Below the pieces are notes generated by a model. It was given only the letters and a program-made list of their open reading frames with translations, was not told where the DNA came from and did not search any database. A stretch of DNA of 64,000 nt from the NCBI GenBank assembly GCA_017304945.1, contig JAFKLG010000081.1:1-64000 (forward strand), read 5' to 3'. Source of the DNA: Rhodospirillales bacterium. GTDB taxonomy: Bacteria > Pseudomonadota > Alphaproteobacteria > Acetobacterales > Acetobacteraceae. The position numbers and the translations under genes were made by a program. This document shows, piece after piece, positions 1 through 9,017 of this stretch. The number at the start of each line of letters is the position of its first letter. Within the stretch, counting starts at the first letter, position 1.

Positions 1-11
1 GCCGACGCCAG

Positions 12-218
12 TCAGACCGCCCGCAGGTTGACCGCGGAGGTCTTTCCCTGTTGGCCCTTTTGTTCGTCGAAGCTGACCTTCTGGCCCTCATTGAGGTTGC
101 CCAGGCCGGACTGCTCGACCGCCGAGATATGCACGAAAACATCCTTCGAGCCGTCGTCCGGCTGGATGAATCCGTACCCCTTCTGGGCGTTGAACCATTT
201 CACGGTGCCTTGCGACAT
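12..218 (-). CDS. cspA: Cold-shock protein, CspA family
   Basis: A 68-residue single cold-shock (OB-fold) domain that binds single-stranded nucleic acid and acts as an RNA chaperone in the cytoplasm. The RNP1 motif KGYGFI is at residues 13-18 and RNP2 VFVHI at 27-31, and the length is exactly that of the family. The ATG is preceded by a GAGGAGA ribosome-binding site; the reading frame continues upstream but that part looks non-coding. It is transcribed away from the window interior, and the gene before it on the same strand ends about 165 bases upstream, leaving room for its own promoter and leader. The paralogue cannot be told from sequence, so the symbol is generic. Confidence 0.95.
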   Translation of the reverse strand: MSQGTVKWFNAQKGYGFIQPDDGSKDVFVHISAVEQSGLGNLNEGQKVSFDEQKGQQGKTSAVNLRAV

Positions 219-382
219 CGCGTCTCTCCTCGTTGCGGCGGCCCGCACCCTGCGAGCCGAAATACTTTCCGTTTTTGGGAGCGACAGATGCGAACAGGCC
301 GCACGAGAGGCCAACCAGCAAAGGCGGAAAAGCGCCGTGCCGGGAATATGCGCATGCCGACGGGCAATTACCAGGGCTGTCC

Positions 383-1207
383 TCACCCCGTTGGCGAAAC
401 CCGCCGCCAGCCCAGCCAGTCGCACACCCCCTGCCCCATCACCCGATCGAGCGCGTGCCCCGACAGCCAGGGCAGCTCCTCGGTGAACAGGGTGATGCAT
501 TGGCGCCAGGAACAGGGCATGCGGGTGATGTCGGTGCCCCAGAAGAACCGATCCGGGCCGAACGCGTCGTAGATCCGGTGCAGTCCGTCATGGATGTCGC
601 GGAACGGGTACGTCTCCTGCGAATAGCCCGGAGCCCCGGTCGCCTTGATCGCGACATTGGGCAGCTTCGCGAGCGGCAGCAGATCGGGCAGGGTCGCGAA
701 GGCGGCCTCCCCTTTCGCCGACCGCACCAGGCCCAGATGGTCGATGATCAGCCGCAGATGCGGATGGCGTTCCGCGATCTCGCGGAACCGCGGCAGGAAG
801 CGCCAGGCCATGGTGGCGACCGGCGTGCCCGCCGCCTCGGCCGCGGGCCAGAGCCAGTCCATCGTGCCGTCCTCATGCCAGCGCTCCTGCCCCGGCCGGG
901 TGAGCGACCAGCGCAGCCCGCGCATGCCGGGCCGCTGCAGCCAGGTGTCGACACGATGGCGCTGGGCGGGGTCGTCCAGCGGAAACCAGCCCAGGATGCA
1001 GAACCGGTCGGGATGCGCCTCGGCCGCCGCGACCGCCATCTCGTTGGAGCCCGCGTCCCAACTGGGCGGGTGCAGCACCGCGCCGTCCACGCCGGCTGCC
1101 TGCATCTCGGCGATCAGCTCCGCCGCGGTGAAGGCCGAGACCTGGCGATGGTCGCCACTCGGCTGGCCGCTGCCCCAGATGTGCACCTGGGCGTCGATGA
1201 CCTGCAT
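383..1207 (-). CDS. Amidohydrolase family protein (TIM-barrel hydrolase)
   Basis: A 274-residue amidohydrolase-2 type TIM barrel. It opens with IDAQVHIW, the first metal-binding strand (DxHxH-like; here D-x-Q-x-H), and ends with [11 protein letters not shown], the usual final-strand Asp. Relatives include 2-pyrone-4,6-dicarboxylate hydrolase and other lactone or decarboxylase-type enzymes; the substrate cannot be read from sequence. The ATG at 1207 was chosen because the protein aligns from MQVIDAQ and the longer frame upstream is low-complexity. The gene is divergent from surE with about 100 bases between them. Confidence 0.82.
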   Translation of the reverse strand: MQVIDAQVHIWGSGQPSGDHRQVSAFTAAELIAEMQAAGVDGAVLHPPSWDAGSNEMAVAAAEAHPDRFCILGWFPLDDPAQRHRVDTWLQRPGMRGLRWSLTRPGQERWHEDGTMDWLWPAAEAAGTPVATMAWRFLPRFREIAERHPHLRLIIDHLGLVRSAKGEAAFATLPDLLPLAKLPNVAIKATGAPGYSQETYPFRDIHDGLHRIYDAFGPDRFFWGTDITRMPCSWRQCITLFTEELPWLSGHALDRVMGQGVCDWLGWRRVSPTG

Positions 1208-1313
1208 CGCGTTCCTCCCCGAACCTGTCCTGCCGGCCTTGGGGCATGCTGGACCCTTGCCGATCCCGGGGCAACGGGCGACAACCGCGGCCTCCCCTGA
1301 TCGGAGCCTGCCC

Positions 1314-2087
1314 GTGCTCGAGCGCATCCTGCTGACCAATGACGACGGTATCGACGCCCCCGGCATGGCGGTACTCGAGCAGATCGCCGCGGAGCTCGCG
1401 CGGGAGGTATGGGTGGTGGCGCCGGAACACGACCAGAGCGGCCAGTCGCACGCGATCAGCCTGCATCACGCGCTGCGCATCAGTGAGCGTGGCCCGCGGC
1501 GCTTCGGCGTCACCGGCACGCCGGGCGACTGCGCGGTGATGGGGATCTGCCATCTGATGAAGGATGCGCTGCCCGACCTCGTGCTGTCCGGGGTCAACCG
1601 GGGGCTGAACCTCGGGATGGAGACCGTGTTCTCGGGCACGGTCGGGGGCGCGATGACGGCGATGATGCTGGGGGTGCCGGCCATCGCGCTGTCGCAGGCC
1701 TTCACCGACCGCGCGAACGTGCCCTGGGACACGGCGCGCGGCCTGGGCGCGGGCGTGGTGCGGCAGCTCCTGGGGATCGGCTGGGCCAAGACCGCGTGCC
1801 TGAACGTGAACTTCCCGCCGGTGCCGGCGGCCGAGGCCGGGAAGCTGACGCTCGCGCGGCAAGGTGAGGGCATGATCGCCGGCATGGCGGTGGAGACGCG
1901 GGTCGACCCGCGCGGCATGACCTATCACTGGCTGAACTTCCGCCGCGGCGACCGGCAGCAGGGACCGGAGAGCGACTATAGCTGTCTGCGCGCCGGCAAT
2001 GTCGTGGTGACCCCGCTGCGCTACGATCGCACCGACGACGATGCGTATGGTCCGCTGGCCGCATCGCTGCCGCGGTTCGGCGGCTGA
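1314..2087 (+). CDS. surE: 5'/3'-nucleotidase SurE
   Basis: A 257-residue SurE family metal-dependent phosphatase that dephosphorylates nucleoside 5'- and 3'-monophosphates, classically linked to stationary-phase survival. It starts with a GTG giving VLERILLTNDDG. The four metal ligands of the family are present: D10, D11, S42 in the QSGQSHAIS loop and N95 in SGVNRG. The GTGGAMTA-like glycine-rich stretch of the active site follows. An upstream in-frame extension exists but is compositionally unlike the family, and the length from the GTG matches SurE. The pcm and nlpD neighbours often found with surE are absent here; the next gene converges on it. Confidence 0.95.
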   Translation: MLERILLTNDDGIDAPGMAVLEQIAAELAREVWVVAPEHDQSGQSHAISLHHALRISERGPRRFGVTGTPGDCAVMGICHLMKDALPDLVLSGVNRGLNLGMETVFSGTVGGAMTAMMLGVPAIALSQAFTDRANVPWDTARGLGAGVVRQLLGIGWAKTACLNVNFPPVPAAEAGKLTLARQGEGMIAGMAVETRVDPRGMTYHWLNFRRGDRQQGPESDYSCLRAGNVVVTPLRYDRTDDDAYGPLAASLPRFGG

Positions 2088-2134
2088 CGGGGGAACCGAA
2101 CCCGCACCTCGCTGCCTGGGGCGGCGCCCCCTCA

Positions 2135-2188
2135 CCGCATCCCCGCGGCACCGCATCCCCGCGGCACCGCATCCCCGCGGCACCGCAT
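2135..2188. repeat. 16-bp tandem repeat downstream of surE
   Basis: Three exact head-to-tail copies of a 16-bp unit, CCGCATCCCCGCGGCA (2135-2150, 2151-2166, 2167-2182), followed by the first bases of a fourth. It lies in the 146-base space between the convergent surE and methyltransferase genes. The unit contains the palindrome CCGCGG, so each copy could form a small hairpin, but there is no T-run and no reason to call it a terminator. Confidence 0.9.
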
Positions 2189-2233
2189 TCTCGGGCCGCG
2201 CGCGCGGCGGCCAGGGGCCGGCAGAGCGGCGGG

Positions 2234-3118
2234 TCAGCCCATCGCGTGCCAGCGGATCAAGCGCAGCCGGCCGTCGCCGATCAGACGCAGGCGGATCAGC
2301 CAGCGCTCCGCCTCGGCGACGATTTGCGCGGCCTGGCGATGGGTGGGCTTGCGCGCCTCCAACCCGAGGACCAGGCGGCGCCAGCCGATCATTGCCTGGT
2401 GCACGTGGCGATCGGAGAGGTCTTCGACGATCCGCACGTCGTAGCCGAGGCGCCCCAGCACCCGCGTGACGGTGCGCTCGTTCGGCAGGGCGACGCTCTC
2501 CCGCTGCTCGAGCCGCGCCCAGGCGGCGACGAACGGATCCTCCTCCGACAGCGGCGCACCGGCGACCAGATCGAGCATCACGAATTGGCCGTTCGGCTTC
2601 ATCGCCGTGGTGACGGCGGCGAGGAACGGTTCCGGATGGGCGCCGCGCATCCCCTCCAGCACCATCGCGTGGTGAAAGTAGTTGCGCGGGAACTCCGGCT
2701 CCGACGGATCCCATGTCTCGATCTGCACGCGGCGGCCGAGATTGGCGCGCAGCACGCGTTCGGTGGCGATCACCGCGAGGTCCGGGTCGGCCTCGTAGCC
2801 GCTGACCCAGGCGCCGAAATGCGTGCTGACGCTGCAGGCGGGCCCGCCCGCGCCGGCCCCGACCAGCAGCAGGCTGGAGGCGGCCGAGAGGCCGAGCGGC
2901 TTGGCGAGGCGGAGGGTTTCCATTTCCGCGCCGGGGAAGCCGTAACCGGCCCCCCAGAGCGAGTCGGTGACCCACATCCGTTCCGCCGGCCAGCTCGATT
3001 TGGCGGATTCCTCGACGGATCCGGTTGCGAGCGGCGGTTCGGCCGCGGCGCCGAGATCGACCGGAATGGGCGCGGCGAGCGTGTCGCGATGGAACCAATG
3101 CCGCAGGGCCGAGAGCAT
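2234..3118 (-). CDS. Class I SAM-dependent methyltransferase-like protein
   Basis: About 294 residues. The central part has the Rossmann-type pattern of an S-adenosylmethionine methyltransferase: LLLVGAGAGG as motif I, then GYEADPDLAVIA with the acidic ribose-binding residue after strand 2, and VMLDLVAG as the motif IV/VI region. The N-terminal 50 residues and the arginine-rich C-terminus are not recognisable. The start MLSALRHW follows a short leader; the much longer upstream frame overlaps oxyR antisense and is a shadow. The substrate is unknown. It lies downstream of oxyR on the same strand, separated by about 90 bases. Confidence 0.7.
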   Translation of the reverse strand: MLSALRHWFHRDTLAAPIPVDLGAAAEPPLATGSVEESAKSSWPAERMWVTDSLWGAGYGFPGAEMETLRLAKPLGLSAASSLLLVGAGAGGPACSVSTHFGAWVSGYEADPDLAVIATERVLRANLGRRVQIETWDPSEPEFPRNYFHHAMVLEGMRGAHPEPFLAAVTTAMKPNGQFVMLDLVAGAPLSEEDPFVAAWARLEQRESVALPNERTVTRVLGRLGYDVRIVEDLSDRHVHQAMIGWRRLVLGLEARKPTHRQAAQIVAEAERWLIRLRLIGDGRLRLIRWHAMG

Positions 3119-3207
3119 GCGCACCTCCGTCCCGACACTGCGCGCAACGGGTTGAGAAAGGATGAAGGCGCTTTTCCCGCAGGCTCGGTGTCTTGCGGGC
3201 CTCGGCG

Positions 3208-4119
3208 TCAGTCGAGCTTGCAGGCGTCGGCGAGATGCGGGCCGAGGGCGCGGTAGTCGGCGGCACGGGGCGCGTTCGGCCGCCAGGCGAGGCCGATGGT
3301 GCGCCAGGCCCCGGCGGCGGCCAGCGGGCGGAGGATGAGCGGCGTGCCCTGGGTGATTCCCGCGTCGACCGCGAGCCTGGGCAGCAGGGTCACCCCCAGG
3401 CCGCCGGCGACCATCTGTACAAGAGTATGGAGCGAGGTCGCGGCGAACCCGTCCTGGTCGTCCCGGCTGCCGGCGAGCAGGCCGCAGACCGCCAGGGCCT
3501 GGTCGCGCAGGCAATGCCCGTCTTCCAGCAGCAGCAGGCGTTCGGAGCCGAGTGCGGCCGGGGGGATTTGCGGCTCGCCGGCGAGCCGGTGTCCGGGCGG
3601 GAGCGCGACCAGGAACTCGTCCTGCACCACCGGCAGCGCGTCGGCGCCGCCGCAATCGCCGGGGAGCGCCACCAGCAGCACGTCGATGCGGTTGGCCTCC
3701 AGCCGGTTCACCAGGTTCGCGGTCGTGTCTTCCCGCAGGAACAGGCGCAGGCGCGGGAACGCCGATCGCAAGGCGGGCATCAGTTTGGGCAGCAGGAACG
3801 GGCCGATGGTGGGGATGACGCCCATGCGCAACGGACCGCTCATGGGTTCGCGCGCGGCGGTGGCGGCCTCGGTCACCGCTTCCAGCGCCGCCAGCGCGGT
3901 GCGGCCGCGCTCGACCAGTTCGAGGCCGAGTGGGGTGAACACCACGTGGCGGCCGGCGGCGCGGTCGAGGATCGCGGCATCGAGCTGCCGCTCGAGCGCG
4001 AGCAGGCCGGCCGATAGGGTGGACTGGGTGACGGCGCAGGCCAGCGCGGCGCGGCCGAAATGGCGGCATTCGGCGAGGGCGACGAGGTAGCGGAGCTGCT
4101 GTGGGCTGGGGAGGATCAT
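3208..4119 (-). CDS. oxyR: Hydrogen peroxide-sensing LysR regulator OxyR
   Basis: A 303-residue LysR-type activator with an N-terminal winged helix (residues 4-62) and a periplasmic-binding-like effector domain. It carries the OxyR signature LEDGHCLRDQA with C203 and, nine residues on, C212; this is the spacing of the redox pair C199/C208 in E. coli OxyR, so peroxide sensing by disulfide formation is strongly expected. The start MILPSPQQLRYL places the helix-turn-helix where the family has it; a frame extension of 14 residues upstream was rejected. It is divergent from ahpC-ahpD, the standard OxyR target, with a T-N11-A palindrome between them. Confidence 0.96.
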   Translation of the reverse strand: MILPSPQQLRYLVALAECRHFGRAALACAVTQSTLSAGLLALERQLDAAILDRAAGRHVVFTPLGLELVERGRTALAALEAVTEAATAAREPMSGPLRMGVIPTIGPFLLPKLMPALRSAFPRLRLFLREDTTANLVNRLEANRIDVLLVALPGDCGGADALPVVQDEFLVALPPGHRLAGEPQIPPAALGSERLLLLEDGHCLRDQALAVCGLLAGSRDDQDGFAATSLHTLVQMVAGGLGVTLLPRLAVDAGITQGTPLILRPLAAAGAWRTIGLAWRPNAPRAADYRALGPHLADACKLD

Positions 4120-4126
4120 GGGCGCA

Positions 4127-4145
4127 TGATCGATGAAATCGATCA
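4127..4145. promoter_or_regulatory. Candidate OxyR operator between oxyR and ahpC
   Basis: A perfect 8-bp inverted repeat, TGATCGAT-GAA-ATCGATCA, which contains a T-N11-A LysR-type box. It begins 8 bases upstream of the oxyR start codon and its centre is about 30 bases upstream of a possible ahpC -35 element (TTGGAA at 4165). That geometry suits both repression of oxyR and activation of ahpC. The symmetry is seen directly; OxyR binding is inferred from position. Confidence 0.6.
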
Positions 4146-4229
4146 AAACGTCAAAAAGCATTCATTGGAACGCAAATGGCTCTCGGCCCATACAAGGGAG
4201 GCAACCCGCCGTTCCCTAGGGAGACTTGA

Positions 4230-4784
4230 ATGCTGACCGTTGGCGACACCTTCCCCTCTTTCGCCCTCAAGGCCGTGAAGCCGGGCGCAGCTGGCCTGGA
4301 CATCAAGACCGCGTTCACCGACATCGACGCGAGCACCGACGCTGGCAAGTGGAAGGTCGTGTTCTTCTGGCCGAAGGACTTCACCTTCGTCTGCCCGACC
4401 GAGATCGTGGCTTTCGGCAAGCTCGCCTCCGACTTCGCCGACCGTGACGCGGTCGTCTACGGCGTGTCGATCGACAGCGAGTTCGTGCACCTGAACTGGC
4501 GCCTGCACCACGACGATCTGCGCGACCTGCCGATCCCGATGCTGGCCGACATCAAGCGCGAGCTGGCCTCGGCCTGCGGCGTGCTGGACAAGAACGAGGG
4601 CGTCGCGCTGCGCGCCACCTTCGTGGTCGATCCGGACGGCATCGTGCGCTTCGCTTCGGTGAACGACCTCTCGGTGGGCCGCAACCCGGCCGAGGTGCTG
4701 CGCGTGCTCGATGCGCTGCAGACCGACGAGCTGTGCCCGTGCAACTGGAACAAGGGCGAGGACGTGCTGCGTCCGGCGGCCTGA
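4230..4784 (+). CDS. ahpC: Alkyl hydroperoxide reductase AhpC (three-cysteine peroxiredoxin)
   Basis: A 184-residue 2-Cys peroxiredoxin that reduces hydrogen peroxide and organic hydroperoxides. The peroxidatic C55 lies in FTFVCPTE, and the C-terminal ELCPCNW supplies C169 and C171. This three-cysteine arrangement is that of Mycobacterium tuberculosis AhpC, which is reduced by AhpD rather than AhpF; the next gene is indeed ahpD. An AGGGAG ribosome-binding site precedes the ATG. Expression is probably activated by the divergent OxyR through the palindrome upstream. Confidence 0.97.
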   Translation: MLTVGDTFPSFALKAVKPGAAGLDIKTAFTDIDASTDAGKWKVVFFWPKDFTFVCPTEIVAFGKLASDFADRDAVVYGVSIDSEFVHLNWRLHHDDLRDLPIPMLADIKRELASACGVLDKNEGVALRATFVVDPDGIVRFASVNDLSVGRNPAEVLRVLDALQTDELCPCNWNKGEDVLRPAA

Positions 4785-4862
4785 GTTCCGCGCCTGCCTG
4801 TCCCGCCCGCGTCCGGCATCCCCGGCGCGGGCGGTTCCATCTCTGCTGAGGAGAACCGATCC

Positions 4863-5414
4863 ATGTCCCTCGACACCCTGAAGAACGCGCTGCCGGAGTA
4901 TGCGAAGGACATCCGGCTGAACCTCGGCTCGCTGTCGACGGAGCCGGCGCTGAGCGAGGAGCAGCGCGCCGGCACGTTCGTCGCCTCGGCGCTGGCCTCC
5001 CGCAACGAGACGGTGACGGCGGCGATCCTGGCCGAGTTCGGGCCCAAGCTTTCGGCCGAGGCGCTGACGGCCGCCAAGGCCGCGGCCGCGATCATGGCGA
5101 TGAACAACGTCTACTACCGCTTCACCCACCTGGTAGGCGGCGACTACCCGAACATGCCGGCGAAGCTGCGCATGAACGTCATGGCGCGTCCCGGCGTGGA
5201 CAAGGGGACGTTCGAGCTGTGGTCGCTCGCGGTGTCCGCGGTGAACGGCTGCGGCATGTGCATGGAGAGCCACGAGAAGGCGGTGCGCCAGCACGGGCTG
5301 ACCGCCGAACAGGTGCAGGCCTCGGTGCGGATCGCGGCGGTGGTGCATGCGACCGCGGCGGTGCTGGACGGCGTGGCCGCAGAGCAGGCGGAGGCGGCGG
5401 CGCTCGCGGCCTGA
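4863..5414 (+). CDS. ahpD: Alkyl hydroperoxidase AhpD, AhpC-reducing partner
   Basis: A 183-residue all-helical AhpD/carboxymuconolactone-decarboxylase family protein. The thiol active site [10 protein letters not shown] gives C130, C133 and H137, with E118 in GTFELW; all four residues fall at the same numbers as in M. tuberculosis AhpD. It passes electrons to oxidised AhpC. It begins 78 bases after ahpC behind a GAGGAGAA ribosome-binding site, and a strong intrinsic terminator follows, so ahpC-ahpD form a two-gene unit. Confidence 0.97.
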   Translation: MSLDTLKNALPEYAKDIRLNLGSLSTEPALSEEQRAGTFVASALASRNETVTAAILAEFGPKLSAEALTAAKAAAAIMAMNNVYYRFTHLVGGDYPNMPAKLRMNVMARPGVDKGTFELWSLAVSAVNGCGMCMESHEKAVRQHGLTAEQVQASVRIAAVVHATAAVLDGVAAEQAEAAALAA

Positions 5415-5531
5415 CCTCGCCGGCGTTCGCGGCTCGACGCTGGCGAGGCTCGCGGCTGGACCCCAGCCCGCTCAACCCGCCCCCGGCGGCTCTCCTCGGT
5501 TTGCCGCCGTTCGATGCCCCGTAACCCCCCT

Positions 5532-5553
5532 CCCCCTCCGGGAGGGGGTTTTT
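5532..5553 (+). terminator. Rho-independent terminator of ahpC-ahpD
   Basis: A C5-T-C / G-A-G5 stem (5532-5538 pairing with 5542-5548) with a three-base loop, followed directly by TTTTT at 5549-5553. It sits about 120 bases after the ahpD stop codon and just before the convergent glycosyltransferase-like gene. Confidence 0.85.
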
Positions 5554-5584
5554 CATGTCGGGACGGGCGTCCTTTCAGGTGCGG

Positions 5585-7165
5585 CTATCGGCGCTCCCCG
5601 GCGCCGGCATCAGCCTGCGCGACCCAGGGATTGATGCAGCCGCCGGCGGCGCGGCGATACACCACCAGCCCGTCGAACGCATCGATCCGCTTGTAGCGCG
5701 ACCAGGCACGGGCAAAGGCGGGGTCGGAGGCGCTGAGCACGCCGATGTAGTTCACGCCCTCCCGCGTATCGACCACCGCGATGTCCGGGCAGCCGGCGAT
5801 GAAGTCATGCGCCACCCAGCGCCGGATCGGCCACTCCTTGGAGGTCTTGGGGTCGAAGCGGGCGCGCCACAGCTCGCCCTTCAGCGCCCACATGGAGTCG
5901 AAGCGCGACGCCCAGGTGACGCCGGTGTTGTTCACCACCGGGAAGCCGAGGGCGATCCATTCGGAGAAGGCGATGTAGGTGCGGGCATGTTCCCGGCGGA
6001 CGAGATCCTCGATGCGGGTGACGGCGGAGCGGTCGGGCTCGACCGCCATCACCACCTCCGGCTCGAGCCGCTGGAAGGCGGCGACCAGGAACACGACCAT
6101 CGCGATGCCGGCCGCGATGATCGGCAGGCGGGTGCGCCGTTCCTGCAGCGGCCGGTAGATCAGGATGGAAACGCCCCAGCACAGCAGGGCCAGGATGGTC
6201 ACCACGGTCGCGGGCAGGCGGTGGTAGAACCAGTCCTTGCCGTCGAGGAAGCAGATCACCGTGCTGGTGACCGCGAACACCAGCAGCGTGAGCAGCAGCG
6301 TGCGCTCCCGCAGCTTGGCCCAGCGCACCCAGCACAGCGCGATGGCCACCAGCTCCCCGAAAATCAGCCGCGCGCTGTCCAGCAGCAATCGCAGGAAGGG
6401 CACGTCGGTCGCCCCGTACAGCGCGACCGCCAGCGGCACGGCGCGGCGCAGATAGGCCGGGCAGAGCAGCATGACCAGCCCGACATAGACCGTCATGGTC
6501 GTGCCGGCGGCGAGCGGCATGGCGCGCCAGGGACGCAGTCCGCGCGTCAGCGCCAGCACCTCCAGCACCACGAACACGCCGGCGTAGCGCGGCTTCAGCG
6601 CGCAGCCGATGCCGGCGAGCACGCCGGAGAGGATCGCGTCCCGGAGCGCCGGCTTGGCACCGTCCAGCGAACGGGCGAACAGCACGAGATAGGGCAGCAT
6701 GGCCGCGACCAGCAGGTGCTCGCGCTGGCCGAGATCGCCGGCCGGCACCACCAGCAGCACCGTGCCGATCACCGCGAACACCGGCACGCGGTCGGCGAAC
6801 ATGCCGCCCATCGCCCGCAGCAGCGACGCCGTCCACCAGGCGCAGCCGAGGACCGCGGCGATGAAGAACGGCATCGCCACATATTGCGTGTCGACGTCGA
6901 GCCAGGCCGCCAGCTTCAGCGGAATGGCCGAGATCCAGACGATCAGCGGCGGGTTGACCTCCACCACGTCGACATAGAGCTCACGCCCCATCATCCAGCG
7001 CCGCGCCACGTAGAGCAGCCAGGCGATGTCGTCCTTCAACGGCGAGCGCAGGGCCGTGAACAGCACCAGGCCCAGGACAAGGCCGAGCAGAAGCAGGCTC
7101 GCGATCGCGACGAGACGGCGCGAGACGAGGGTCGGCGCGGCGACGCTGGACGGGGCGTTTGGCAT
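5585..7165 (-). CDS. Multi-spanning membrane protein, glycosyltransferase (GT-C/ArnT-like)
   Basis: A 526-residue integral membrane protein with about 10-12 hydrophobic segments, then a soluble C-terminal domain of about 150 residues. The first segment is followed by an extramembrane loop with SPLKDDIAW and VEVNPPL, the acidic pattern typical of GT-C enzymes that use polyprenyl-phosphate sugars. A later loop carries CFLDGKDWFYH. The likely role is sugar transfer to an envelope glycan; donor and acceptor are unknown. The ATG giving MPNAPSS is the only sensible start. An AT-richer stretch at about 7228-7275 upstream probably holds its promoter. Confidence 0.7.
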   Translation of the reverse strand: MPNAPSSVAAPTLVSRRLVAIASLLLLGLVLGLVLFTALRSPLKDDIAWLLYVARRWMMGRELYVDVVEVNPPLIVWISAIPLKLAAWLDVDTQYVAMPFFIAAVLGCAWWTASLLRAMGGMFADRVPVFAVIGTVLLVVPAGDLGQREHLLVAAMLPYLVLFARSLDGAKPALRDAILSGVLAGIGCALKPRYAGVFVVLEVLALTRGLRPWRAMPLAAGTTMTVYVGLVMLLCPAYLRRAVPLAVALYGATDVPFLRLLLDSARLIFGELVAIALCWVRWAKLRERTLLLTLLVFAVTSTVICFLDGKDWFYHRLPATVVTILALLCWGVSILIYRPLQERRTRLPIIAAGIAMVVFLVAAFQRLEPEVVMAVEPDRSAVTRIEDLVRREHARTYIAFSEWIALGFPVVNNTGVTWASRFDSMWALKGELWRARFDPKTSKEWPIRRWVAHDFIAGCPDIAVVDTREGVNYIGVLSASDPAFARAWSRYKRIDAFDGLVVYRRAAGGCINPWVAQADAGAGERR

Positions 7166-7392
7166 GGGGGACGGTGTGGCCGCTGCTGGAAAGGGGTCCG
7201 CGTCACCGAGAGTGAGGCGCGGCTTGTTGCCATACAGTTAATAGCTGGCCAAGTGTCATAAATTAGGCGACCGCGCGGCGAATCACGGCCGCCCCCCTGC
7301 CGCTCGGTGACGTCCGGGAGAGCGCCATCCCCTTCGCGCCTCCCGCCGCCATCGACATGCCGCGGCGGGCCGACCCACCGCGGCGGCCGGCC

Positions 7393-8964
7393 TCAGTTCT
7401 TCAACCAGACGTTGTAGAGGCGTGGATTGTAGAACGGCTCGAAGTGCTCCACGCCGCTGCGCACGCCCTGCACTTTCGGCATCACTCCCATCGGCACCAC
7501 CATGGCGTCCTCGAGCGCGATCTGCTGGGCGCGGGCAAACCCCTGCTGGCGGATTTCCAGCGTGGCGCCGTTCGCCACCTGCTCGAACGCCGCCATGAAG
7601 GCCGGATCGGTCTTGTTGTCAGGCGGGGTGTAGACCGGGTTCGGCTCCGCCATCGGGCGCAGGGTCTGCATTCCGCCCACGGCCACATAGGTGATCCAGC
7701 CGGTGAAGAAGTAGTTCCAGTCCGGCGTGCCCTTCATGCTCTTCTGCAGGGCGGTCGGCCAATCCAGCACCTGCAACTCGGCATTGATGCCGATCGCCTT
7801 CAGCTCCTGCGCCATCACCAGGGCGGTGTTGTAGAGCGACGGGTAGTCCTTGTTGGTGAGCAGGACCACCTTCTCGCCCTTGTAGCCGGACTCGGCCAGC
7901 AGCTTCTTGGCCTTGGCGGCATCGTGCTGGTTGAGCAGCTCCTTGCCCGCCTCGGTATAGTAGTTGGTCCCGGGATACTGGAAGCTGGGGTTCGGCTTGT
8001 AGTCGCCGTCGCTCGCCGCCTCCATGATCTCGTCGAAGTCGACCGCCGCCATCACCGCCTGGCGGAAGGCCTTGTTGTTGGTGGGCGGCGCCGACCAGTT
8101 GCCGAAGAACACGTTCAGCCAGAAGTTCTGCAGCTTCAGCAGCCTTATGTCCTTGTTCTGGGCAATCCGCTTCTGGGCGATGGTGGGCACGTCCTCCACC
8201 CCCTGCAGCTCCCCGGCCTCGAGCCCGGCGACCCGCGCGCCGGGTTCGGGGACCATGCGGAAGGTCACCGTGTCGAGGCAGGCGACCTTGTAGCCGCCGA
8301 ACCCGTCCCGGTCGGTGAAGCGCGTGTCGGGCGTGTAGCCCTCGAACCGCTTCAGCTTCACGTACGCGTCCGGCATGAACTGCACGAGCTGGAACGGGCC
8401 GGTGCCGACCATCGGCAATTGCTGGGCCGGCACGTCGCGGTTCTCGGACGGGATGATCACGATCGGCACGGTGATCGACGACATCGCCTCGAGGAAGGTC
8501 GGCCGCGGCTCCTTCAGCACGATGCGGAAGGTCGCCGGGTCCGGCGTCTCGTAGTGATCGACCGGCGCCAGGATGGAGCGATCGATCCCCACCCGGGCAT
8601 ACCGCTCGTAGGAGGCCTGGACGTCGGCCGACGTCATCTTCTTGCCGTTGTGGAACGTGACGCCCGGCCGCAGGGTGAAGGTGATGGTCTTGCCGTCGGG
8701 GCTGGTCTCGGCCGCGCTGGCGAGCTGCAGCATCGGCTTCATGTTCTCATCGCGCGTCATCAGCGTTTCGTAGGTGTTCATCGCGATGTTGCGCACCGAG
8801 GCGGCGCTGCTGCTGTGCTGGTCGAGCCCGGCCACGTTCGCCTCGAGGCCGAAGGTCAGGTCACCGCCGACACGCCCGCACCGAAACGGTTCCGCTGCCT
8901 GGGCGGCGCCAATGCTCATCCACGCCGCGACTCCCGCGCTGGCCAATACATGCATGCGGTGCAT
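7393..8964 (-). CDS. ABC transporter substrate-binding protein, family 5 (peptide/opine/nickel type)
   Basis: A 523-residue periplasmic binding protein of the DppA/OppA family. A signal peptide ends at AAQA before AEPFRCG, and the body shows family features: ETLMTRDENM near the mature N-terminus, the TFTLRPGVTFHNGK signature around residues 95-110, and GTGPFQLVQF. The start MHRMHVLA has a GAAGGGGGG-type ribosome-binding site. It is an orphan: no permease or ATPase genes adjoin it. A GC-rich hairpin without a T-run (7359-7384) lies just past the stop. The ligand cannot be inferred; oligopeptides, dipeptides or similar small solutes are usual for the family. Confidence 0.88.
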   Translation of the reverse strand: MHRMHVLASAGVAAWMSIGAAQAAEPFRCGRVGGDLTFGLEANVAGLDQHSSSAASVRNIAMNTYETLMTRDENMKPMLQLASAAETSPDGKTITFTLRPGVTFHNGKKMTSADVQASYERYARVGIDRSILAPVDHYETPDPATFRIVLKEPRPTFLEAMSSITVPIVIIPSENRDVPAQQLPMVGTGPFQLVQFMPDAYVKLKRFEGYTPDTRFTDRDGFGGYKVACLDTVTFRMVPEPGARVAGLEAGELQGVEDVPTIAQKRIAQNKDIRLLKLQNFWLNVFFGNWSAPPTNNKAFRQAVMAAVDFDEIMEAASDGDYKPNPSFQYPGTNYYTEAGKELLNQHDAAKAKKLLAESGYKGEKVVLLTNKDYPSLYNTALVMAQELKAIGINAELQVLDWPTALQKSMKGTPDWNYFFTGWITYVAVGGMQTLRPMAEPNPVYTPPDNKTDPAFMAAFEQVANGATLEIRQQGFARAQQIALEDAMVVPMGVMPKVQGVRSGVEHFEPFYNPRLYNVWLKN

Positions 8965-9017
8965 GGCGCCCCCCTTCTTCTGTGATGGGGGATCATGCGG
9001 GGGCGCCGAACCGAGCG

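Noticed and set aside
2135..2188. CRISPR-like array
   Set aside because: The units are contiguous 16-mers with no spacers, and no cas genes are present.
5555..7261. Long plus-strand reading frame rich in His, Gln, Arg and Asp opposite the glycosyltransferase gene
   Set aside because: Composition is that of an antisense shadow in GC-rich DNA; the minus-strand frame has a clear membrane-protein pattern.
7359..7384. Terminator after the family 5 binding protein
   Set aside because: The hairpin is short and lacks a T-tract.
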